NCBI GenBank assembly: GCA_023379515.1
Contig: JAMCQQ010000061.1
Location: forward strand, 1 to 6,355
DNA: 6,355 bases
Direction of reading: 5' to 3'
Source: Actinomycetota bacterium
GTDB lineage: Bacteria > Actinomycetota > Humimicrobiia > Humimicrobiales > Humimicrobiaceae
Shown piece by piece: positions 1 through 6,355 of this stretch. Made by a program: the position numbers and the translations under genes. Positions within the stretch are counted from its first letter, which is position 1. Each line of letters begins with the position of its first letter. The notes under the pieces are model-generated. The model did no database searches. It was not told where the DNA came from and worked only from the letters and a program-made list of their open reading frames with translations.

Positions 1-144
1 CTAGTTGTAGATGATAACTCCCCTTTTATAAGCAATTCCCAGACCTTTTTTTTCATCGACAGTTATATCCAAGTTTTTGTATTTCTTCATATAATTTCGC
101 ACAAGCTGTGCCGTACCATCAGGCGAGTTATCATCTACAACTAG
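1..144. repeat. 20-base perfect inverted repeat at the left window edge
   Basis: Positions 1-20 are the exact reverse complement of 125-144, separated by 104 bases; after one mismatch, 22-24 also match 121-123. The inner arm encodes the conserved DDNSP part of the glycosyltransferase. The outer arm begins exactly where the glycosyltransferase stops resembling its family and supplies the TAG stop at 1-3. A functional inverted repeat inside a conserved coding motif is unlikely, so a fold-back chimera or assembly-edge artefact is favoured. Confidence 0.85.
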
Positions 145-261
145 AATACCTATAAGATAGTTTTTTATCTGAGGGAAAATATCATTTTCAAGGATATCGA
201 CCATTTCACATATATTTTCTTTCTCATTATATGTTGGAAGTATTACTGTAATTTTTTCCAT
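1..261 (-). CDS. Family 2 glycosyltransferase, Dpm1-like (polyprenyl-phosphate sugar synthase type), 3'-truncated
   Basis: N-terminal part of a GT-A fold glycosyltransferase of family 2, most like dolichol/polyprenyl-phosphate mannosyltransferases, which move a sugar from a nucleotide donor to a lipid phosphate at the cytoplasmic membrane. Seen: the opening strand ITVILPTYNEKENI (residues 4-17), the nucleotide-binding VVDDNSPDGT (41-50) and KKGLGIAYKRG (71-81), where the family normally has its GLG-x-AY-x-x-G segment. The family usually runs past 220 residues; here a TAG at positions 1-3 ends it at 86, before the DxD metal-binding motif. The last residues, VIIYN, come from a 20-base inverted copy of positions 125-144, so reliable coding is only about 21-261 and the stop is probably an assembly artefact. 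The ATG at 259-261 lies 37 bases after the asnB-like gene and has no visible Shine-Dalgarno site. Donor and acceptor cannot be told. Confidence 0.85.
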   Translation of the reverse strand: MEKITVILPTYNEKENICEMVDILENDIFPQIKNYLIGILVVDDNSPDGTAQLVRNYMKKYKNLDITVDEKKGLGIAYKRGVIIYN

Positions 262-298
262 ATAGTTATAATATTTTAAATATTAAAAATTTGAATTA

Positions 299-2191
299 TT
301 ATTCTATCCATGCTTCATACCATAGAGCAAAATTTAAAACATACCATATTTTCTGAGCATTATTGCCATCTAATAATACTTGTAAATATTTTTTATCAAA
401 GAAATCTGTCTTATCAGCGAAGTTTACAATCTTTTCTCTTGCAAAAACACCGAGTCTTTCGGAAAACCATTCATATATCGGAACTCCAAAACCTTGTTTG
501 CTTCTATAAATAATTTCATCAGGAATAATTCCTTTAACTGCTTTTTTAAGAATATGTTTTAGCTCATGCCCACCTGATTTTATTTCTTCTGGGATAGACA
601 TTGCAAACTCTACAAACTTGTGGTCAAGAAAAGGAACTCTTGCTTCAAGGGAAACTGCCATACTCATTTTATCAACCCGCATTAAAAGAAGTTCCGGAAG
701 CCTGAACTTAAGGTCAAGGTAGCTCATCCAGCAAAGTGGTGTTTTAGACCATGACTTTTCATTAAAACTATTAAAAATTGATCTTATTGCTTCAAAAGAA
801 CTGAAGTTTTTGAAATTATTTCTAAGTTTTTCAGAAATAAGTAATTTTTTCTCAGGTTCAAAAAAAGCCTCAGCCCCACCCCAGAATATTGGTAAATGCT
901 CAACAGATCTTCTCAACCACTCGTAAGAATAGCTGTCGCGCCTTCCTGATAACTTTAATAAGGATAACCCTGTCTTTTTAATAAAATTTGGAACGGGTAA
1001 CCTGTTTAATTTATAAAGTTTCAAGGCGGTAAGCCATCCCGGGTATCCCATAAAAAGCTCATCGCTACCCTCTCCCACTTGGCACACAGTAACTCCATTT
1101 TCTTTTGCAAGTTTGGAAACATGGAATATTGGAAAACAGACTGGGTCTGCTATTGGCTCGTCTTGATGAAAAACAAGTTTGTTTAGAAAATCAATAAATT
1201 CATCAGCACCAAGCATTTTTTCGTGATGGTTAGCTCCTATAATTTTTGCCATTTTTCTTGCATATGCAAACTCGTTTAAATAACTAGGATTTTTACCTTC
1301 GTAACCGATAGTAAAAGTATTTACAGTATCCAAACGACCTTCTGAAAAAAGAGCAGCATTTACACTTGAGTCTATACCTCCTGATAGAAAAATTCCGACA
1401 GGCACATCACTAATAGCCCTATACTTAACAGAAACTCTCAACTCATCTATTAATTTTTCAGCTATATCAGCTTCAGAAACATCAGAGAGTGGATTAGTAA
1501 AATCAAGAACATCCCAATAACAGTTAATTTTAACGCTGCCACTGCGGTTAATTTTCAGATAATGGCCTGATGGTAACTTCTTTATATTTTTAAACATTGT
1601 TTGCGGTGAAGACGTGGTAAGAAATGAAAGATAGTGATAGAAAGCTTCCTCATTTACTTCTCTTTTAATATTTTTATCAACGAGCAGACTTTTAATTTCT
1701 GAAGCAAAAACAAGACTGCCATTATTTATAGTATAGTAAAGTGGCTTAATTCCTACCCTGTCTCTTATTAGCCAAAATTCTTTTTTATTGTCATCCCAAA
1801 TACCAATTGCAAACATCCCTCTAAACTTCTGCAGACAATCAATTCCCCACTCTTCAAAACTATGTACTAAAACTTCGGTATCACTATGATCTGTTTTAAA
1901 CTTATGTCCTTTTTTCACAAGTTCAATCCTTATTTCAGCATGATTGTAAATCTCTCCGTTAAATACAACCCAGATTGTTTTGTCTTCATTGCACATTGGT
2001 TGAGCGGCAGAACATGATAAATCAATTATAGAAAGTCTTCTATGCGCCAATCCTGTAAATCCATCATCGGAAATCCATAAACCACAGTCATCCGGACCGC
2101 GATGAATCATCTCGTCACGCATTTTTATGAGGAGTTGCTCATTAATCCTGGATTTCTTTTGGAAATTAAATATACCTACAATTCCACACAT
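299..2191 (-). CDS. asnB: AsnB-type glutamine-hydrolysing asparagine synthase / amidotransferase of a polysaccharide locus
   Basis: Complete 630-residue two-domain ATP-dependent amidotransferase. The N-terminal class II glutamine amidotransferase domain (about 1-210) begins MCGIVGIF, giving the Cys2 nucleophile after Met removal, and carries HRGPDD (30-35), AHRRLSIIDLS (49-59), FNGEIYN (77-83) and SDTEVL (103-108). The synthetase domain (about 240-580) carries the ATP pyrophosphatase loop SGGIDSS (270-276), GEGSDELF (373-380), RVDKMSMA (505-512), LEARVPFLDH (515-524) and SKQGFGVP (564-571). All expected catalytic motifs are present. Family members make asparagine from aspartate, but longer relatives (about 630 residues against 554 in E. 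coli AsnB) are common in O-antigen and exopolysaccharide clusters, where some (such as WbpS in Pseudomonas aeruginosa O6) are proposed to turn a sugar carboxylate into a carboxamide. Given the WecB and WecC neighbours, uronamide formation is plausible but inferred. The ATG at 2189-2191 follows the upstream stop by 13 bases with no good ribosome binding site, suggesting translational coupling. The symbol names the family, not a proven function. Confidence 0.93.
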   Translation of the reverse strand: MCGIVGIFNFQKKSRINEQLLIKMRDEMIHRGPDDCGLWISDDGFTGLAHRRLSIIDLSCSAAQPMCNEDKTIWVVFNGEIYNHAEIRIELVKKGHKFKTDHSDTEVLVHSFEEWGIDCLQKFRGMFAIGIWDDNKKEFWLIRDRVGIKPLYYTINNGSLVFASEIKSLLVDKNIKREVNEEAFYHYLSFLTTSSPQTMFKNIKKLPSGHYLKINRSGSVKINCYWDVLDFTNPLSDVSEADIAEKLIDELRVSVKYRAISDVPVGIFLSGGIDSSVNAALFSEGRLDTVNTFTIGYEGKNPSYLNEFAYARKMAKIIGANHHEKMLGADEFIDFLNKLVFHQDEPIADPVCFPIFHVSKLAKENGVTVCQVGEGSDELFMGYPGWLTALKLYKLNRLPVPNFIKKTGLSLLKLSGRRDSYSYEWLRRSVEHLPIFWGGAEAFFEPEKKLLISEKLRNNFKNFSSFEAIRSIFNSFNEKSWSKTPLCWMSYLDLKFRLPELLLMRVDKMSMAVSLEARVPFLDHKFVEFAMSIPEEIKSGGHELKHILKKAVKGIIPDEIIYRSKQGFGVPIYEWFSERLGVFAREKIVNFADKTDFFDKKYLQVLLDGNNAQKIWYVLNFALWYEAWIE

Positions 2192-2204
2192 AAGTCAGCT
2201 TGTA

Positions 2205-4331
2205 TCAGTTCTCTTTAATTTGTTTTTCAACTTCAAAACTTATTTCTGTTGCCTGAATTAATTGCCATAGGGGTATTGCTTGAGTTTCACTATTACCTCT
2301 TAAATATTCCCCAAAACTCTTTAATTCATTCAGGTGTCCCTTGTTCTGTATTCCTTTATCAAGCAACTTAATCCTTGCATCATACAAATACAGTTCCTTA
2401 AAATCACTAAGATATAAATTCTGGCCATCAAAGTAGACATCCATTTGTTCTTTTGGTGCAATTCCAGAGCCCATTGAAGTGTAAATCAGATTACAAACAG
2501 ACCCATTTTTATATTTTATTATTGTCGAGAAGTTATCATTAATCAAATACTGTTCAGATAAAGGAGTGATAGAATGAGCACTTATTGAATAAAACTCACT
2601 ATCCGTAAGGAAATTGAATAAGTCATAAATATGACAAGCTTCACCGATATTCCTGCCTCCGCCTTCTTCATTATGCACCCAGTGTTCTTTTGGAATATAT
2701 CCTGCATTCATCCTATAGTTTATTATCAATGGACCATTTCTGGCACTTATTAATTTTTTTATTAACAATGAATAAGGTGAAAATCTTCTATTAAAACCGA
2801 CCATATATGGGATTTTTGTTTCTTCTATTATCTCTTTCAGCTCTAAAAGCTCGTTATCATTTAGTGCCATTGGTTTTTCCACAAAAACTGCTTTACCGGC
2901 TCTCAGGGCATCAACTGCAATCTTAGCATGAAGATTATGCCGTGTTGAAATAAGTACAAGTTCAATATTCTCATCATTTAAAATCTGCTTATAGTCAGTT
3001 GTCGCAATACAAGCCCTGTAACGTCTGGCAATGCTCTCTGCTTCCCCGCCAACTTTACTGCATATAGCATAGATACTAAAAATGTCCTTTAATTTTTCAA
3101 GATTCGGCAGATGTACATCCTGCGTAAAACTGCCTGCGCCAACTATTCCTACATTTATCTTTCCTTTCTTTGCCCCAACCTTATATTCAAATGAAATCTT
3201 ATTCTTTGGTTTTAACTCACGATTATATTCAAGGAGAACTATTAATGGCTTTGAATCAGATTTTATATATTCATATGCTTCTTTTGCGGATTCTATAGGG
3301 AAAGTCCCTTCAATCAGATCATCTATATCAAGTTTCTTTTCTGATGCCAGCTTCAGGTATTCATCCATATTTCTTTTTTCCGTCCATCTTATATAAGCAT
3401 ATGGATATTCAAATCCCTTAACCTCATAATTATCATCATATCTTCCGGGACCATAAGACGTAGAAATTAGAATATCAAGTTCCCTTTTGTAAAATTCTTC
3501 TCTTTTTATATTAATAGCAACATCTCCAACAATTACAACTTTACCTTTTCTCCTACACATTTCCACCGATTGATTAATTAATGAATCACTTTCTGAAGCA
3601 GCCGTTATAATAACAGCATCTGCGCCAAACCCATTTGTATTTTGTATAATCTCATGGACTACATTAGAGCTTTTTGCATTTATACCTTTATAAAGTCCAA
3701 AAGATATAGCTTTATTTATCCTTTTTTCATCAATATCGATTCCCAATACTCTACATCCTGATACTTTTAATATCTGAGAAGTAATCTGGCCCAAGATACC
3801 AAGTCCAATAACAACAACATAACTCCCTATTTCAGGAGAGCACCTCCTTACACCCTGCAAAGCAATAGCTCCAAGTGCAACCGTTGAAGCTTCTTTAATA
3901 GATAAATTTTCAGGTATTTTTACAAGCAGGTTCTCCGGTACAGCAATAAACTCTGCATGATTTGCTATACCTGATCCTGCACAGGCGACCCCGTCTCCAA
4001 GTTTAATTTCTTTTATTTTTTTTCCACCCTTAAGGACAATACCTGAAGCTGAATAGCCAATTGGATTTCTAATGTCAATTTTTCTTTTAACTTTAGCTAT
4101 GGAATCTAAGAGTCCCTTTTCTTTAATCATCTCAAGAACTTTTTGCACATTTTGTGGTTTATCGAGTACTTTTTTAACCAGAGACTTGCCCTGGTTCTTT
4201 AAAACAGAAATTTCAGTCCCGGATGATATGCAGGAATAATAAACCTGCACCAAAACTTCATCATCAGAAATAGTTGGAGAAGGTACTTCTTCAACCACAA
4301 TTTCTCCTTTTTTATTAAAAACTTGTTTCAT
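2205..4331 (-). CDS. Bi-domain oxidoreductase: MDR (alcohol-dehydrogenase-like) domain fused to Gfo/Idh/MocA domain
   Basis: Complete 708-residue fusion of two NAD(P)-dependent oxidoreductases. Residues 1-370 form a medium-chain dehydrogenase/reductase: a GroES-like part with CISSGTE (34-40) and PIGYSASG (90-97), then a Rossmann part with GLGILG (176-181) and Asp199 at the end of the next strand, which suggests NAD(H). Residues 391-708 form a Gfo/Idh/MocA enzyme with GIVGAGSF (395-402), VEKPMALN (484-491) holding the usual Lys486, and GGGRNIGEACHIYDL (557-571) with His567 and Asp570. The usual MDR catalytic zinc ligands are absent: Ser37 stands where Cys precedes GTD/GTE, and Tyr93 replaces His of GHE; the four-cysteine structural zinc loop is also missing. 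This fusion family recurs in polysaccharide clusters, often beside AsnB-like genes; its substrate is, to my knowledge, not established. A sugar-nucleotide oxidation/reduction role is inferred from context. The ATG at 4329-4331 has a good GGAG ribosome binding site. The stop is TGA at 2205-2207. Confidence 0.92.
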   Translation of the reverse strand: MKQVFNKKGEIVVEEVPSPTISDDEVLVQVYYSCISSGTEISVLKNQGKSLVKKVLDKPQNVQKVLEMIKEKGLLDSIAKVKRKIDIRNPIGYSASGIVLKGGKKIKEIKLGDGVACAGSGIANHAEFIAVPENLLVKIPENLSIKEASTVALGAIALQGVRRCSPEIGSYVVVIGLGILGQITSQILKVSGCRVLGIDIDEKRINKAISFGLYKGINAKSSNVVHEIIQNTNGFGADAVIITAASESDSLINQSVEMCRRKGKVVIVGDVAINIKREEFYKRELDILISTSYGPGRYDDNYEVKGFEYPYAYIRWTEKRNMDEYLKLASEKKLDIDDLIEGTFPIESAKEAYEYIKSDSKPLIVLLEYNRELKPKNKISFEYKVGAKKGKINVGIVGAGSFTQDVHLPNLEKLKDIFSIYAICSKVGGEAESIARRYRACIATTDYKQILNDENIELVLISTRHNLHAKIAVDALRAGKAVFVEKPMALNDNELLELKEIIEETKIPYMVGFNRRFSPYSLLIKKLISARNGPLIINYRMNAGYIPKEHWVHNEEGGGRNIGEACHIYDLFNFLTDSEFYSISAHSITPLSEQYLINDNFSTIIKYKNGSVCNLIYTSMGSGIAPKEQMDVYFDGQNLYLSDFKELYLYDARIKLLDKGIQNKGHLNELKSFGEYLRGNSETQAIPLWQLIQATEISFEVEKQIKEN

Positions 4332-4336
4332 ATTTA

Positions 4337-4340
4337 CTCC
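4337..4340 (-). promoter_or_regulatory. Shine-Dalgarno site of the bi-domain oxidoreductase
   Basis: The minus strand reads GGAG followed by TAAAT and then the ATG at 4329-4331, a five-base spacing. It is the only clear ribosome binding site in the window and fixes the start of the 708-residue protein, which sits after the widest gap (39 bases). The other complete genes lack one and may rely on coupling with the upstream gene. Confidence 0.7.
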
Positions 4341-4344
4341 ACGT

Positions 4345-4374
4345 ATAATAAATAATTAATTTTTTATTTATTAT
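4345..4374. repeat. AT-only inverted repeat between the epimerase and bi-domain genes
   Basis: Positions 4345-4355 pair with 4364-4374, an 11-base perfect inverted repeat with an 8-base loop (4356-4363). The stem has no G or C, so any RNA hairpin would be weak. The right arm covers the stop codon of the epimerase gene (TAA at 4371-4373). There is no following U-run on the minus strand typical of a terminator. It may be chance in an AT-rich spacer; a weak transcript-processing signal is the alternative. Confidence 0.3.
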
Positions 4375-5531
4375 TTTACCTCTTTAAAGGAATTATAAAT
4401 AATATCAACTATCTTTTCAGAAGCTCTGCCATCCCCATAGGGATTAATATCCGGAATCATTTCCAGATATTTATCATTATGATCCAATAAAACCGATATA
4501 TTATTAACAATTGTTTTAATATCAGTACCGATTAATTTAGAGGTTCCCAGATCCAAAGATTCTGTTCGTTCTGTAAATTTTCTTATTACCAGCACAGGTT
4601 TTTTCAATGTCGGTGCCTCTTCCTGAATACCTCCTGAATCTGTAACTATAAAATAGGATTTGCTCATAAGCCATATAAAAGTTTCATAACTCAATGGATT
4701 GGTTAGAGTAATATTCTTAATATTTCCCAGTATTTCATGAACTGGTTTTTTTACATTTGGGTTTAAATGAACAGGATAGACTATTTGCACATTTTCATAT
4801 CTACCCGAAACAATTTTCAGGGCTTCACAGGCATTTTTAATATCTTCACCAAATGACTCTCTTCTATGCATTGTTACCAGGACTATTTTTTTCCCATAAT
4901 CCAATTTTTTAAATAACTCATTTGACTCTATTTCTTCTTTATCTTTTTCTACTCTTCCAATCCCCCATTGTATTGCATCAACTATAGTATTGCCTGTTAA
5001 AAAAATTGTTTTAGCATCTATTACTTCAGCTTTAAGATTATTTAATGCTTTTTCAGTGGGTGCAAAATTAAAATCAGCAATTCTGCTTATCAATTGTCTA
5101 TTAATTTCCTCAGGGAATGGATTAAATTTATTATAAGTTCTAAGCCCTGCCTCAACATGGCCAATTTTAATTTTCTTGTAATATGCTGCTATAGCTACAA
5201 GAAATGCAGTGGTTGTATCACCTTGAACTAATACAATATCAGGATTTACCTGCAAAAAGATATTATCTATTCCACTTAATAATTTTGACGATAAGGAACC
5301 GAGAGTTTGGTTTTCAGTCATTAAGTTTAAGGAGAAATAAGGTTTTATTTTAAAAAAACTAATAACCTGATCCAACATCTCTTTATGCTGCCCCATAGAA
5401 CAAATTTTTAAATCAAATTTATCCTTCTGATTTTCCAACCGATTAATCACGGGAGCTAATTTAATACATTCAGGTCTTGTACCAAAAGAAACCATGACCT
5501 TAGTTTTTTGCTTGCCAGATTTGCTTGCCAT
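4371..5531 (-). CDS. wecB: UDP-N-acetylglucosamine 2-epimerase (non-hydrolysing)
   Basis: Complete 386-residue cytoplasmic GT-B-fold enzyme that interconverts UDP-GlcNAc and UDP-ManNAc, supplying the substrate for the WecC-type dehydrogenase encoded just upstream. Visible family motifs: FGTRPECIKLAPV (16-28), SMGQHKEMLDQV (45-56), VQGDTTT (102-108), GHVEAGLRT (124-132), PFPEEINRQ (139-147), MHRRESFGED (221-230), DSGGIQEEAPTLKKPVLV (298-315) and PYGDGRAS (364-371). Asp105, Glu127, Glu141 and His222 correspond to the residues implicated in catalysis in the E. coli enzyme, with matching spacing. Length fits the family (about 370-390). The Cys22 in GTRPEC is usually Ala. The ATG at 5529-5531 gives a Lys-rich 12-residue leader before Met13 (5493-5495), an alternative start nearer the usual family N-terminus; both have only poorly spaced AGG-like sites. 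I chose the first because it lies 9 bases after the upstream stop. The gene symbol is by family; the product could feed pathways other than enterobacterial common antigen. Confidence 0.95.
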   Translation of the reverse strand: MASKSGKQKTKVMVSFGTRPECIKLAPVINRLENQKDKFDLKICSMGQHKEMLDQVISFFKIKPYFSLNLMTENQTLGSLSSKLLSGIDNIFLQVNPDIVLVQGDTTTAFLVAIAAYYKKIKIGHVEAGLRTYNKFNPFPEEINRQLISRIADFNFAPTEKALNNLKAEVIDAKTIFLTGNTIVDAIQWGIGRVEKDKEEIESNELFKKLDYGKKIVLVTMHRRESFGEDIKNACEALKIVSGRYENVQIVYPVHLNPNVKKPVHEILGNIKNITLTNPLSYETFIWLMSKSYFIVTDSGGIQEEAPTLKKPVLVIRKFTERTESLDLGTSKLIGTDIKTIVNNISVLLDHNDKYLEMIPDINPYGDGRASEKIVDIIYNSFKEVK

Positions 5532-5540
5532 TACCTAAAA

Positions 5541-6355
5541 TTAAATTGAATAATAGTTAAAACCACATTCTATCACTTCTTTTTTATCAAAGAAATTTCT
5601 GGTATCAAAGATATTTTTATTTTTCATAAGACTTTTAATCTTTTTCAGGTTAATTTTCCTGAAATCATCATGACCCACAAATAATATAAGCATATCAGAA
5701 TCTTTTAAAGAATCTTCAAGGTCTAACAAAGAATATTTAAAATTACTTACAAGAGGATCGTAAACAGCAATGTTAATCTCCTTCTTTATAAGCTCACTAC
5801 AGATTGCAGCAGCGGGACTTTCTCTCGTATCCCCAACATTTTCTTTATAACTGGCGCCAAATAGTGTTACTTTAGGATTTTTATATTTTTTTACAATATC
5901 GATAATTTTTTCGGCGATCCTGAAGGGTATTTTATCATTTATGATTCTGGCTTTTTCAATAATTGTATTTTTCATTTCGATGTTTTCCAGGATAAACCAG
6001 GGGTCAATAGGTATGCAATGACCCCCAACTCCCGGACCTGGTTTTAAAATATTTACCCGCGGATGCATATTTGCATACTTAGTAACTTCCCAAATATCAA
6101 TACCATACTTTTCGCAGATAATTGCCAGTTCATTGGAGAAAGCAATATTTATATCTCTATATGTATTTTCTGCAAGCTTGACGAATTCTGCTACTTCCAA
6201 ACTTGTAAGATAAATTTTACCTTTAACGAAGTTCCCATAGATTTCCTGTGCTTTTTTAGCAGATTCTTCGTTTATTCCACCGATTATTCTGTCATTATTT
6301 ATAAGCTCATAAACTATTTTCCCTGGAAGGACCCTTTCGGGGCAAATAGTTTATG
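5541..6355 (-). CDS. wecC: UDP-N-acetyl-D-mannosamine 6-dehydrogenase, C-terminal part (5' end off the window)
   Basis: The last 269 residues of a roughly 420-residue UDP-glucose/GDP-mannose dehydrogenase family enzyme, which oxidises C6 of UDP-ManNAc twice with NAD to give UDP-ManNAcA. The frame is open from 6350 leftwards. It encodes CPERVLPG near the edge, DRIIGG, then KLAENTYRDINIAF with the conserved Lys and Asn, and HPRVNILKPGPGVGGHCIPIDPWF with the catalytic Cys (about residue 112 of the visible part). The C-terminal domain shows FGASYKENVGDTRESPA and YDP. HPRVNIL and DPWF match WecC more closely than WbpA/TviB-type dehydrogenases. The N-terminal NAD-binding domain is missing. A TTG at 6198-6200 is an internal codon, not a start, because homology runs well upstream of it. 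The last 12 bases (6344-6355), which contain an in-frame TAA at 6351-6353, are an inverted copy of 6308-6319 and probably do not belong to the gene. Its TAA stop at 5541-5543 is 9 bases before the epimerase start. Confidence 0.93.
6308..6355. repeat. Inverted repeat forming the right window edge
   Basis: Positions 6308-6319 are a 12-base perfect inverted match to 6344-6355. Taken further inward, arms 6308-6331 and 6332-6355 match at 20 of 24 positions with no spacer. The inner part (to about 6343) encodes the conserved CPERVLPGK of the dehydrogenase and so is genuine; the outer 12 bases break the reading frame with a TAA. This mirrors the left edge and suggests a snap-back artefact, possibly primed by the natural semi-palindrome in this stretch. 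Confidence 0.7.

Noticed and set aside
1..144. Mobile-element terminal inverted repeats or an invertible switch
   Set aside because: There is no transposase or recombinase, no target-site duplication, and the repeat falls inside a conserved glycosyltransferase motif; a chimeric contig end explains it better.
262..298. Possible promoter (TATTAT/TATAAT-like strings) before the glycosyltransferase
   Set aside because: The spacer is almost entirely A and T, so such strings are expected by chance; there is no matching upstream element and the gene lies in an operon.
310..513. Plus-strand open frame of 67 codons
   Set aside because: It lies wholly inside the strongly supported asnB-like gene on the other strand, has no recognisable motif and no ribosome binding site.
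3082..3396. Plus-strand open frame of 104 codons
   Set aside because: It is antisense to the bi-domain oxidoreductase across the linker and the start of the Gfo domain. Its Phe/Ser-rich translation reflects the AT-rich reverse strand, not a protein family.
4345..4374. Rho-independent terminator after the epimerase gene
   Set aside because: The stem has no G-C pair, there is no U-run after it on the minus strand, and the next gene follows within 39 bases in the same direction.
5541..6200. A complete 219-residue dehydrogenase starting at TTG 6198-6200
   Set aside because: The frame continues upstream to 6350 with family motifs (CPERVLPG, DRIIGG), so the TTG is an internal Leu codon and the gene is 5'-truncated, not short.

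Overview
The window is AT-rich (about one-third G+C, judged by eye) and tightly packed. All five recognisable genes lie on the minus strand, with gaps of only 9, 39, 13 and 37 bases, so they read as one transcription unit running from right to left. In transcription order they are: a C-terminal part of a WecC-type UDP-ManNAc 6-dehydrogenase (5541-6355, 5' end missing); a complete WecB-type non-hydrolysing UDP-GlcNAc 2-epimerase (4371-5531); a complete 708-residue bi-domain oxidoreductase with an MDR (alcohol-dehydrogenase-like) half and a Gfo/Idh/MocA half (2205-4331); a complete 630-residue AsnB-type glutamine-dependent amidotransferase (299-2191); and the N-terminal third of a Dpm1-like family 2 glycosyltransferase (1-261, 3' end missing). 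No RNA gene, mobile element, CRISPR array, promoter or terminator could be supported, and no gene-free stretch exceeds 39 bases.

The set is part of a surface-polysaccharide or glycan biosynthesis locus. WecB and WecC together convert UDP-GlcNAc to UDP-ManNAc and then UDP-ManNAcA. The bi-domain oxidoreductase and the AsnB-like enzyme probably modify a nucleotide sugar or a sugar residue further, with carboxamide formation on a uronic acid as a reasonable hypothesis for AsnB. The glycosyltransferase would transfer a sugar to a polyprenyl phosphate or a growing glycan. The families are well known; only the roles of the bi-domain enzyme and the AsnB homologue in this pathway are open.

The organism cannot be named. 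AT-rich DNA, a compact operon and only one clear Shine-Dalgarno site among four gene starts fit an uncultured bacterium, with a Bacteroidota-like or candidate-phylum lineage possible. An archaeal source is less likely but not excluded.

The most unusual observation concerns the ends of the window. Both ends finish in inverted copies of nearby sequence (1-20 matches the reverse complement of 125-144; 6344-6355 matches the reverse complement of 6308-6319). In both genes, similarity to the protein family stops where the inverted copy starts. This looks like fold-back (snap-back) chimerism at contig ends rather than biology, so the terminal stop codons of both edge genes should not be trusted.
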